In this document: positions 39,396-47,689 of the stretch, piece after piece
How the letters are laid out: each line of letters begins with the position of its first letter
Position numbering within the stretch: the stretch's first letter is position 1
Assembly (NCBI RefSeq): GCF_932526225.1
Contig: NC_064039.1
Span: 6,275,001-6,339,000 of the forward strand
DNA from: Nematostella vectensis
Lineage: Eukaryota > Cnidaria > Anthozoa > Actiniaria > Edwardsiidae
Length of the DNA: 64,000 nucleotides
Direction of reading: 5' to 3'
The notes under the pieces: model-generated
The model's input: only the letters and a program-made list of their open reading frames with translations
The model's database searches: none
What the model was told of the DNA's origin: nothing
Program-made: the position numbers and the translations under genes

Positions 39396-39421
39396 CTTTT
39401 ATTTTAAGAAAAGAGAGATAA

Positions 39422-39429
39422 TCTTTAAA
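39422..39429 (-). promoter_or_regulatory. TTTAAAGA promoter motif between capsid and integrase genes
   Basis: CTCATTTAAAGATTATC on the minus strand, 34 bp before the capsid ATG. On the plus strand the same hexamer runs into the integrase ATG (TTTAAATGAG). Confidence 0.65.
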
Positions 39430-40421
39430 TGAGTAACGAAAGCAGGTTATCAAAAATATACTATTCCACCGATGGATACTGGAAAGGGTATTCAGCTATT
39501 TATAAGTTAGCTAGTGTCGCTAAAGTCAGTGAAGCCGAGGCTAAGAGGTGGCTTGAAAAACAGGCGTTGTGGCAGATCTATCTCCCAGCTCCAAAGTATG
39601 TCCCCAGACCGCATTGGACTGTGAATAAACCTAATCAGATTCACCAAGCCGATCTGTTGTTTATGCCCCACGATAACGTAGGCAGAAAAACCTACCGTTA
39701 CGCGTTGGTCGTGATTGATATTGCCTCGAGATATAAAGATGCAGAAGCACTGACTACCAAGGATTCGAGTGGAATTGCTAAAGGGTTTGAAAAGATATAC
39801 TCCAGAAAACTTAAATGGCCTCATACGGTGATTGTCGATCCGGGGACAGAATTTAGGGGAGAGGTAACGAAGATTATGAAAAAGAAGGGGGTTACCATCC
39901 AGCGAAGCGAAGCTGGGAACCATCGCGCACAGGCTTTTGTCGAACGCGCCAATAGAACACTGGCGGAGAGGTTGTTTTCTTATCAGTATGCTCAAGAAAT
40001 GATTAGCGATGATCGGTCCAGAGTTTGGGTGAAACGATTGCCAGATGTTTTGAAGACTCTGAATAGTCAACCCATAAGAATTACTGGCAAAGAGCCTGTA
40101 AAATCTATTGGTTTGAAAGAGGTTGATATTGACCCTCCAACGTATAAGCGGCCTGTTGGACTTGACGAAGTTAGACTACCACCAGGGGTTAGAGTTAGAT
40201 ATCTATTAGCTCCTGGAGAAGAGGAAGGAGGTGAACGCAGACGAGCCACAGACCCCATTTGGAGTTTGAAAGTGTTTGATCTATCACGCAGTGTTGTTTC
40301 GGTTGGGCAGCCTGTGTTGTACTACCTCTCCGAAGGCGCTCCAAGGAGGTCGTTCGTTAGGGAAGAACTTCAAGTCGTCCCTGAAGATACTGAGCCACCA
40401 CCTAATAGCGTTCTGAAATGA
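39429..40421 (+). CDS. INT: Polinton integrase (rve, DDE)
   Basis: 330 residues. Retrovirus-like integrase that inserts the element. N-terminal helical region (about 1-60, ending WLEKQALWQIYLPAPKY). The catalytic core has D75 (IHQADLLFM), D137 (VIVDPGTEF) and E172 (FVERANRTL), a DD(34)E arrangement. The C-terminal SH3-like end is about 290-325 (VGQPVLYYLSEGAPRRSFVR), typical of Polinton integrases; no clear chromodomain. Start at ATG 39,429 is forced by an in-frame TAA just before it. That leaves no usual 26-35 bp promoter spacing: its ATG overlaps the capsid gene's motif. The 3' end overlaps the polymerase gene's end by 52 bp on the opposite strand. Confidence 0.96.
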   Translation: MSNESRLSKIYYSTDGYWKGYSAIYKLASVAKVSEAEAKRWLEKQALWQIYLPAPKYVPRPHWTVNKPNQIHQADLLFMPHDNVGRKTYRYALVVIDIASRYKDAEALTTKDSSGIAKGFEKIYSRKLKWPHTVIVDPGTEFRGEVTKIMKKKGVTIQRSEAGNHRAQAFVERANRTLAERLFSYQYAQEMISDDRSRVWVKRLPDVLKTLNSQPIRITGKEPVKSIGLKEVDIDPPTYKRPVGLDEVRLPPGVRVRYLLAPGEEEGGERRRATDPIWSLKVFDLSRSVVSVGQPVLYYLSEGAPRRSFVREELQVVPEDTEPPPNSVLK

Positions 40422-43400
40422 CCGTGAGCGAAGGTGTGAATACCATCATCACAGATGACCCGTTTATCATCCTCATGAGATAGAGCGACCTTGTTCACCG
40501 TTTCAGTGTAAACATCATGCTTATGACTTCTGATGACATTCATAAGTCTCATCTGAGGTTTCTTACCAAATAAGCAATCCTTGTAGTCATCGAAACCGAT
40601 GCTCTTCTTGACGACTGCTCTCTTGACGCCCTTGCATTTCTTTTCTTCTTTACCTTCATCCATCTTGTACGAGTAAAGTTTGGCCCTCAGTCCTACAAAT
40701 TCTGTGATTTGCTGGCCCCCAGCCTCATCTTTAAACATTCCGATGACTTTCTTGTTCACACCCACCTCAATACCAGATGGGTGACCCTTCGGAAAGTTGC
40801 TGGTGTCGAACATGGACCTCACATCCCCGCTGATGTCCTCGTAAAAGTCTTTCGTCTCGATCTCATACATCAGGCTGTCAGTATCAGTGAATAAGAGCTT
40901 TGCATCCTCACCGTACTTAGGCTTGACGAAGTTGTAGTGGAAATCGTACATGAGCGTCTTACTCAGGTCCAGAATGGACATACCCAAGTAGACAGGCTTG
41001 TTGAAGATCAGCTTTGTCTTCTTCATGTGGATGGCGGCTAGATTCTCGCAAAAGATGGTGCGATGTTGATAGTTCGGCTTTGATATGAGCTTCTTGGCCT
41101 GCTTCTCGTCCGTCACCAACCGAATGTCCACCCTGTTCCTAATGTTCTCCATAGTCTTACCAAAGACGGAGTTGTTCATTAACTTGAAAAAATCTTTCTC
41201 AAAATCGTTTGTCGCCTTGGCTCTCAGATCGGTGTTCAAGTCAATGTAGGGCTCCAGCCAAGCAGACTCCTCAAAAGTGACACCCCTGTGAATCTTGGTG
41301 ACTTTTAGCCCAAAACTCACATAAAGTCTCAGAGTCTCATGGTGGATAACGTACTTTGTCTTGTCGTTAAGGTTGGGGACCAACTTGTCCACATTGCCTA
41401 GCCCGATAGATTCCGGGGCTAGTGGGTAATCGTTGTGTAAGTCATGTAGGTGGTGAGGGTACTCCAAGTCAACCTCCAGAATGCATGGGCGGTCTCTCCA
41501 ACCTGACAGCTCTTGGTCACCCATCCACCTGAAACCGTGAGTCGGTAAAGGGTTGCTCATCGCCCAGCCATACAAATTGTTAGCATCAAGGTAGGTGATA
41601 TATTTTGTGGGTAGGTCAGGGTCATACTCCTTCATGTAAGGGTTATTTGCCTCCCCATGTCTGTTGCTTATCATGGAGACACCCCCACGGATGCCCTTCT
41701 CAATCATGAGCAACATGTCATAGTCCGTTAGAAGCTCTAGCCTCACCTTGGTGGTCTTCAACGCTGCATCCCAAGCCAACCCTGGCGCTGTGTAGTACCA
41801 AGCGGGGTCCAGACCGTAATTCTTGAGACAAACGTCCCTAAAGTTCTCGAAAACGTCAGCTAAAAGCAACACATCCGACTCTAGGTACAGATTGTGGTAA
41901 TCCCTCATGGTCCCCATCCCAAAGGCCTCCCACACTCTCCGCGCGTGCAGGTGATCCTCCTCCGATATGTCGGTGTCGTTGAGTTTGGAGTGGAACGCCT
42001 CTCTCTGTGGGAGCTGTGTTGCGTCGAGCTTGCTAAAGCCGTCGAACCAGTCGTAAGGGAAAACACCCTTCCTCAACAACAGCTGAAGCTCCTCCCCCTC
42101 ATAGTACTCCGCCAGGTTTTTGAAGCACTCCCTTGACATATTACCCACTAGACTGTCGAGACTGGCCGACATAAACCTGAAACTGTCGATAAATCTGATA
42201 TCACGTTTAACATCAATCTTGTTGCCCTCCTTGTTCGTGAAACTGTCGACTACAATCTGTTTTGTGAAAGAAATATACTTTTCCTCGTTATTAGGTATAC
42301 AGTTTATTTTACCTTCCGATGTACCAAGGTTCTTGATAAATAGATGGCTGTCGTACCCAGACAGATTGTGAAAGATAACAGGAAAGAACTTTGGAATTTT
42401 GTGATCTAAGTTGCATGCGTTGTGAGCAGCACCTCTGTACTTCCCTGTAAGGTGGCAATGGTCCAAAACCTTGTCTTCCCCTAATTCACCCTCACAGATG
42501 TGGCAGTGAGTGGCGTCGTTATAGGCGATTTTGTCCTTCGGAGTCATTTTCACCTTCTTAGGGAACCTGAACTTATCATAAATTTTCTTAATGTCTGACT
42601 CCAAAGACTCTACGAAAAGCTGTGGGATATCTTCGTCTGGAGATTCAGCTGTGTATCGTACAAGCTCGGATGGGGATATATCTCCGTCGAAACACTTGAT
42701 GAGATAGCAGAAACCAGACGGTTTGTGTTTCTGGTATTGCTTAGTGAAGCTTTTACTCTCATCTGGGGAGCATGTGTCTATATTCTCTGTGAAGCTCTCA
42801 AAGTCGGCGTAGACAACAAAGGGGACACGCATTTTTCTGTTGTAGTTTTTGAATTTAATGTGGGGTAGATTTCCATCCTTATCTATCTTAGGCATCTCTA
42901 TTCCAACCGCTTCATGATTGCCGCAGCATTCAGAATGTTTTTCTAATGATTGTTTGCACCGAAACGAGTTCAGACATCTACAGCATAAAAAACGAGTATG
43001 ATGAAACTCATCAATTTGAGTAGATACTAATCTCATCATATTCTTTATCCAGCAGTAATGATTCGTCTCATCATCCGAGATGAGAAGTAAGTTGATTGCA
43101 TTATCTGGATCCTTCTCACTGATTCTCAATGGATATATTTTGGTTTCGTATCCAAACACATTAACCGTATACTGGTTCTGTTTCTCGAACTTGTCAATCT
43201 GTTTTAGTGAGACGGGGAACTCTATCCCTGACCAGTCGAATTTCTCAGAGCTCTCTATCATTTGTTTACTGAACCTTTGAGGATCTTTCTCCCTAGGATA
43301 CACAGCAGAGGTTACTGCCCACTTGAAACATTCGTGATCATTCTCGTTCTTAACATTGATGATCGCCTTCTTAGACGCTAGTTTCAGCGGCAGCGGAATA

Positions 43401-44278
43401 TAGGAAGACCCAGAAAGCGGTTCAAAGGGATCTATGTTGATGTCAAAGTATTCCACTTGGTCAAACTGCCATCCGGAGCCTTGCTTCTGGAACAGCTCAA
43501 CTAATCCGAGTAAATAATTTGTCATCGTATCGAACAAATCAGAGAGATCAGTCGACTCTGTCACAATCTCGGGCTTCTCTGTATGAAAATATCCCAGTTC
43601 TTCTTCGATCTGAGCTGTAGCCGGATCCTCTTTTATAAACCCGCAAGTAAAGATAAACTTCACTTTGATAGGCTTTTTTTGTCGACTGATGAGCTCTAAG
43701 ACTTTCGGTTTGATTCTGGCGATGAATGTCTTGGGGTCGTAACCTCTCTGCCCGGCTATTCCGTGGGTTTTAAGATACCCCTTCAACGCCGTCTGTTGTT
43801 CCTTGGGTGTGAAGCGATCTTCCACCTCCTCGTGTAGACGCTTAATCCTCTCCTTCAGACGTTCGACCCGTTTATCTGCAGCCTCTTTGACGGTCTTTTT
43901 GACGGGCTCGGGGACATAAGATAGTATCCAATCCGCAAACTTGTCTAACTCGCTCTTGATCAAGTTGGCCGCCCTGTTTGCAAAATGCTTGAGTGATTGG
44001 ACGCGGGAACTCCGTGGGGGTTGGGAGGGTTTTAGAATAGGGACATTAATCTCAGGTATCGGGCCGTCGAGAATACTCTCCGACGTGTTGGACGGGGTAA
44101 TGCGGGGTGGTCGTGGCAGCCCTTTGACAAGTTTGGGTAAAGGAACCCGTCGGGGTGGTGGTGGTGGTGACGTGCTGGTCAGCGCCCCGACGAGCTCGTC
44201 TCTCCGCATCCAGTAATATCTTGGGATACCCCGCTCCTTGGCGAGGGCTTTCAGATCTTTCACCTTCAGGTTCTCCAT
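40370..44278 (-). CDS. POLB: Protein-primed DNA polymerase B
   Basis: 1302 residues from ATG 44,278 (27 bp after the promoter motif); an in-frame ATG at 44,296 would add six. Residue numbers below count from 44,296. A Rho-N/SAP-like start (10-40, KVKDLKALAKERGI) precedes a Pro-rich linker with the ILDGPIPEINVPILKP motif (75-90), then a long N-terminal region with a conserved ECFKWAVTSAVYP block. A C2H2-like Cys cluster (RFLCCRCLNSFRCKQS) lies at about 433-457. The 3'-5' exonuclease has Exo I YADFESF (~496), Exo II NLSGYDSHLF (~643) and Exo III YLESDVLLLAD (~801). An endonuclease VII-like Cys/His insert (CHICEGELGEDKVLDHCHL, ~597-632) sits between Exo I and Exo II. Polymerase motif A is DANNLYG (~903), B NNSVFGKT (~1039), C DTDS (~1136). 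It replicates the element from its ends, the terminal protein probably being part of the N-terminal region (family knowledge). Confidence 0.97.
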   Translation of the reverse strand: MENLKVKDLKALAKERGIPRYYWMRRDELVGALTSTSPPPPPRRVPLPKLVKGLPRPPRITPSNTSESILDGPIPEINVPILKPSQPPRSSRVQSLKHFANRAANLIKSELDKFADWILSYVPEPVKKTVKEAADKRVERLKERIKRLHEEVEDRFTPKEQQTALKGYLKTHGIAGQRGYDPKTFIARIKPKVLELISRQKKPIKVKFIFTCGFIKEDPATAQIEEELGYFHTEKPEIVTESTDLSDLFDTMTNYLLGLVELFQKQGSGWQFDQVEYFDINIDPFEPLSGSSYIPLPLKLASKKAIINVKNENDHECFKWAVTSAVYPREKDPQRFSKQMIESSEKFDWSGIEFPVSLKQIDKFEKQNQYTVNVFGYETKIYPLRISEKDPDNAINLLLISDDETNHYCWIKNMMRLVSTQIDEFHHTRFLCCRCLNSFRCKQSLEKHSECCGNHEAVGIEMPKIDKDGNLPHIKFKNYNRKMRVPFVVYADFESFTENIDTCSPDESKSFTKQYQKHKPSGFCYLIKCFDGDISPSELVRYTAESPDEDIPQLFVESLESDIKKIYDKFRFPKKVKMTPKDKIAYNDATHCHICEGELGEDKVLDHCHLTGKYRGAAHNACNLDHKIPKFFPVIFHNLSGYDSHLFIKNLGTSEGKINCIPNNEEKYISFTKQIVVDSFTNKEGNKIDVKRDIRFIDSFRFMSASLDSLVGNMSRECFKNLAEYYEGEELQLLLRKGVFPYDWFDGFSKLDATQLPQREAFHSKLNDTDISEEDHLHARRVWEAFGMGTMRDYHNLYLESDVLLLADVFENFRDVCLKNYGLDPAWYYTAPGLAWDAALKTTKVRLELLTDYDMLLMIEKGIRGGVSMISNRHGEANNPYMKEYDPDLPTKYITYLDANNLYGWAMSNPLPTHGFRWMGDQELSGWRDRPCILEVDLEYPHHLHDLHNDYPLAPESIGLGNVDKLVPNLNDKTKYVIHHETLRLYVSFGLKVTKIHRGVTFEESAWLEPYIDLNTDLRAKATNDFEKDFFKLMNNSVFGKTMENIRNRVDIRLVTDEKQAKKLISKPNYQHRTIFCENLAAIHMKKTKLIFNKPVYLGMSILDLSKTLMYDFHYNFVKPKYGEDAKLLFTDTDSLMYEIETKDFYEDISGDVRSMFDTSNFPKGHPSGIEVGVNKKVIGMFKDEAGGQQITEFVGLRAKLYSYKMDEGKEEKKCKGVKRAVVKKSIGFDDYKDCLFGKKPQMRLMNVIRSHKHDVYTETVNKVALSHEDDKRVICDDGIHTFAHGHFRTLLGGGSVSSGTT

Positions 44279-44297
44279 TTCTATCAAACCAGTCATG

Positions 44298-44305
44298 TCT
44301 TTAAA
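44298..44305 (-). promoter_or_regulatory. TTTAAAGA promoter motif, polymerase gene
   Basis: AAAAGTGGTTTAAAGACATG, 27 bp before ATG 44,278 and 9 bp before ATG 44,296; nearly identical to the TFIIB-like gene's region for about 75 bp upstream. Confidence 0.7.
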
Positions 44306-44340
44306 CCACTTTTCAAAAGCTTTTTTAGATGTGAAGCTTA

Positions 44341-44370
44341 GAGGCTAGCCTCCCGAGCTCCCCCTAGGTG
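44341..44370 (-). repeat. Dispersed 30-bp element, copy h
   Basis: CACCTAGGGGGAGCTCGGGA plus GGCTAGCCTC on the minus strand, about 35 bp upstream of the polymerase promoter motif, mirroring copy b. Confidence 0.85.
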
Positions 44371-44375
44371 CGACA

Positions 44376-44700
44376 CGTGACAAAGTGATTGACAGGTGGG
44401 CTTGACTATCACGTGACAAAGTGATTGACAGGTTCTTGACAAAATGATTGACAGGTTCTTGACAAAATGATTGACAGGTTTTTTACAAAGTGATTGACAG
44501 GTGGGCGTGGCTATCACATGACAAAGTGATTGACAGGTTTTTGACAAAGTGATTGACAGGTGGGCTTGGCCGTCACGTGACAAAGTGATTGACAGGTTTT
44601 TTACAAAGTGATTGACAGGTGGGCTTGGCTATCACGTGACAAAGTGATTGACAGGTGGGCTTGGCTATCACGTGACAAAATGATTGACAGGTGGGCTTGG
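44376..44700 (-). repeat. Right subterminal array (36-bp and 22-bp units)
   Basis: Same two unit types as the left array in inverse orientation (GTCACGTGATAGCC..., or TTGACAAA/TTTTACAAA joins) but in a different order and number, so the arrays have changed since the ends were last made identical. Confidence 0.92.
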
Positions 44701-44841
44701 TCGTGCGAGAGATCTCTGGCAAACTCGCGCATGCGCAGGTCGCGAGGCTTGGCGGAGGTGTGCGGAGACTTTTGCGCCACTTTTGGAATGAAATTTGGGG
44801 AGATCAAAAAGTTGCGCCAGCTGCGCCAAAACCCTACTACT
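44684..44841 (-). repeat. Right terminal inverted repeat, outer identical part
   Basis: Reverse complement of 28,207-28,364; ends CCCTACTACT. Confidence 0.93.
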
Positions 44842-44846
44842 CCCTC
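44842..44846. repeat. Right target-site duplication of the Polinton
   Basis: CCCTC, equal to 28,202-28,206. The inferred empty site reads GCCTTTCCCTC joined to AAGCATC. Confidence 0.75.
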
Positions 44847-44956
44847 AAGCATCTTAGAGAGCCCTCAAAAGAGAGACAAAAAAATAACACTTTGCAAATA
44901 AAAACAAATTCTAGGGTTGTTTAGAATAAGATTGATTTGGAATTTTATTAATAAAT

Positions 44957-45432
44957 CCATTAACATTTCCACTTTGCAAATATAAATAGAATAAAGTAGA
45001 GGAAAGAATGCGGACCTATTTATGGTAAGTAGTAGACACCGGATATCATTAATATACTCCGCATTCCTGAGTACCGAAGTGTAGTACTGTAGTACTGTAC
45101 CCTGAGCACCAGAACCTCCATTAACATTTCCACTTTGCAAATATATATAGAATAGAGTAGAGGAAAGAATGCGGACCTATTTATGGTAAGTAGTAGACAC
45201 CGGATATCATTAATATACTCCGCATTCCTGAGTACCGAAGTGTAGTACTGTAGTACTGTACCCTGGGCACCAGAACCTCCATTAACATTTCCACTTTGCA
45301 AATATATAGAATAGAGTAGAGGAAAGAATGCGGACCTATTAATGGTAAGTAGTAGACACCGGATATCATTAATATACTCCGCTTTCCTGAGTACCGAAGG
45401 GTAATACTGTTCCCCTGGTACCAGACCCTCCA
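44957..45432 (+). repeat. 161-bp direct repeat, three copies
   Basis: Starts CCATTAACATTTCCACTTTG at 44,957, 45,118 and 45,279; each copy contains AAGAATGCGGACCTATT and GTAGACACCGGATATCATTA. Copy 3 is the most diverged at its end. A further diverged relative (GAATGCGGAAC...CTCCGCATTC) lies at about 45,618-45,690. Open frames on the minus strand reflect the repeat only. Confidence 0.93.
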
Positions 45433-46725
45433 CACTTCTCTCGTCCAGTCACGGGCTGTAGGATAATTTGACTCCGAAATAAAGTCTAATGTCTTGTTAG
45501 TGTTGAATAAGCACGTATTCCTACTTTGATGCTACCTGGTAATAAATGAGTAAATCGACCACCTCGACCCCCAGCGGCGCGTTTTTTCTCTTCCCCGCCG
45601 CTGGGGGTGGAGGTGGTACGAATGCGGAACTGTTTAAAACATAAATTAGACACACCAGCAAACATCATCAATAAGCTCCGCATTCTAAGGGGTATTGTTT
45701 TAAAATAATTTTTCTCGTATAGAGTGTATTTGCAAAAATCTAAAACACATAGTCCATTGTTTCGTCGCACAGCTCACATATTTTCCATAAATTCAATCCT
45801 TATTAGATAAAATTCCAAGCTTTGCGCAAACGGTAGCTATAACCCACGGTAAGCTGCTAGAAAACTCCAGGAAAGAACATTTTCTGCCTTATTATGCTCC
45901 AAAAAAAAGAACAGCCAAGCCTCAACTGAAAATAAGAAGTTCTTATAAAGTTGTCATTGATTGTACGCAAGCAGATAATATATATATTTTTTTAATTAAA
46001 TGATATGTTATAGGAAAAGTAATTTTCCTCGTAAGTAATTAGTACATTTAGTTAGCACTAATACACTATAATCTCTTATTTTTTATGCTTGCTTGAACAC
46101 GACATTTGGAATATTACATTTTGTGTTCCACACCGGGTAATGAAAACGACCCTTCAATAGAAACGATGGTGTAAAAATGTGCGCTTTTAATGATATCCTA
46201 AATTCGACCAAATTAACCTAGAGGAGGTGGGATTCATATAACAAGAAATATGTGCACGCTCAGAAGTTATTAGACTACCCTGTTTCCAGAGCCTCGAACG
46301 TCTCTTAGTGGGCAGCGCGGCAATAGGGGGGATGGGACCGCCTTTTATCTTCTCAGTACATTATAAAACGCTCGCATTTGACCATAAAATAAAACTCAAA
46401 AAGCATGCGAGTAGATCGATGCTTTTTAGAATATTTTTCTAATAAAATGGCTCCAAGCGCTCACATTCCTTACCTGTATGGCTTGTTCAAAGAACTTGAG
46501 AGATGTTTGGTCGCAAGTGGAACCTTCTCTGAGTGAAGCGGGCGATCTTGAGAGTCTTATATCAAACTAAATATTGGAATGCGGAATTTACAGTGTTAAC
46601 AACAACAACAAAAATAGGCTCGCAGCGTACACGTAGCTACTGCAATGTTGCTAAACTAGATACACTTGATGATGTAGATGATACATATTCATTAAACTTT
46701 TACTCAGTCTAAAATTGTTTGGATA

Positions 46726-46728
<3 letters not shown>
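45433..46728. other. Gene-free stretch
   Basis: No credible gene. Contains the hairpin at 45,558-45,616 and, at about 45,893-45,952, a partial copy of the MITE at 63,299-63,630 (AGCCTCAACT, then GTTCTTATAAA). Confidence 0.6.
45558..45616. repeat. GC-rich hairpin with 22-bp arms
   Basis: ACCACCTCGACCCCCAGCGG pairs with CCGCTGGGGGTGGAGGTGGT with one mismatch; the loop is about 16 nt and T/C-rich. Confidence 0.85.
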
Positions 46729-46787
<59 letters not shown>

Positions 46788-46793
46788 CGTGCG
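46729..46793 (+). repeat. GT microsatellite
   Basis: About 28 GT dinucleotides, ending in GC/GT mixture. Confidence 0.97.
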
Positions 46794-47428
46794 CCGAACC
46801 GTGTTTAGGAGGACCGGTATTTGGATAAACACCAACGTTCAGAGGACCACCGTATTTACGAGGACCGACCTCCGGTCCTCGTAACGCTTTTTGTCTAGAA
46901 CACCGTAAAACGTCGTGCAATGATATCCTAGAGGCTTTTTAAAGTGGTCCTCGTAAACCACCCTGGGCATGATTTGTAAGTGTGCATGATTTTGGTCCTT
47001 CTAAACCACCTTCCGTTAGCTTTTTACTTTTTATTGCTTTTTTCAGCCATACTCTAGGAATCTTAGGTTTTGAGGCTATCTCACATATTATCAAGGAATA
47101 ACAATTACAAAAAAGTTGTTTCTTCTAGTTTACACTCTTCTTTTTTTTTAGCCCCACACACACTTTTTTCAGTGGTCTTCCTAATGTCGGTGAAAAAACA
47201 TGTCGTAGCAACGTCGGTGAAAAAACTTGTTATATTTTAATCAAGTGCAAGTAGGGAATTAAATGACACTATATAGTTGTTTTGTTCGTTTATTAGAATT
47301 GCAACAAATAAATCAATTCTATCACACTTTTCTTACAGTAATCAATAGAGAGGTTTCCACAAACCCGTAAAATATACCTCAGCGTATTATCTTCTCATTT
47401 TCATCTTCTTTTGACAACGACAAGAAAT

Positions 47429-47631
47429 TACAGTAAATATTGGAAAATTCGCGGGTCTTGGGTTCCAAGGTTTAAATCCGCGATTTAAACCTTCAGCGGG
47501 AATTTTGTAGTTATTTTGGTAAATTAGTAGTATTTGGGGGCCAAAAAAAAACCTTGGGGTCCAAGACCTGACCGCGAATTTTTTTAGTGTTCGCGAATTT
47601 TCCGGTCGCGAATTTTCCAACATTCACTGTA
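47429..47631. mobile_element. Tc1/mariner-type MITE, 199 bp
   Basis: Ends CAGTAAATATTGGAAAATTC and complement of CAGTGAATGTTGGAAAATTC, bordered by TA on both sides. The inside is also symmetrical (GGTCTTGG... / CCAAGACC). No transposase. Confidence 0.88.
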
Positions 47632-47689
47632 TCATTTGCTTGACAGGGTTATTGTAACAATTCCAAAATCGTTATTGAATACATTATTT

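Larger units (their letters stand above)
28207..44841. mobile_element. Complete Maverick/Polinton element
   Basis: A 16,635-bp self-synthesising DNA transposon or integrated virus-like element. It has long terminal inverted repeats, a short target duplication, protein-primed DNA polymerase B, rve integrase, FtsK/HerA-type packaging ATPase, double-jelly-roll capsid protein and penton-like protein, the defining Polinton set. I see no stop or frameshift in any of the 16 genes described here, and the outer repeats are identical over about 158 bp, so insertion is recent. Layout: four rightward genes, ten leftward, integrase rightward, polymerase leftward. Unusual cargo: a TFIIB-like factor, an ankyrin protein and a Cys/His repeat protein. 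No Ulp1/adenain-type protease is evident. Confidence 0.97.

Noticed and set aside
39507-40070. 187-codon frame opposite the integrase
   Set aside because: Shadow of the catalytic core on the other strand.
39429-40421. Retrovirus or LTR retrotransposon
   Set aside because: The integrase is of rve type, but there is no reverse transcriptase, protease or LTR; the neighbours are Polinton polymerase, capsid and ATPase.
44338-44852. Minus-strand frames with repeated CQSLCH or HLSITL
   Set aside because: Translations of the subterminal repeat array of the Polinton.
46800-46995. GAGGACC/GGTCCTC words as a hairpin gene or RNA
   Set aside because: Short scattered complementary words only; no consistent fold or flanking duplication.
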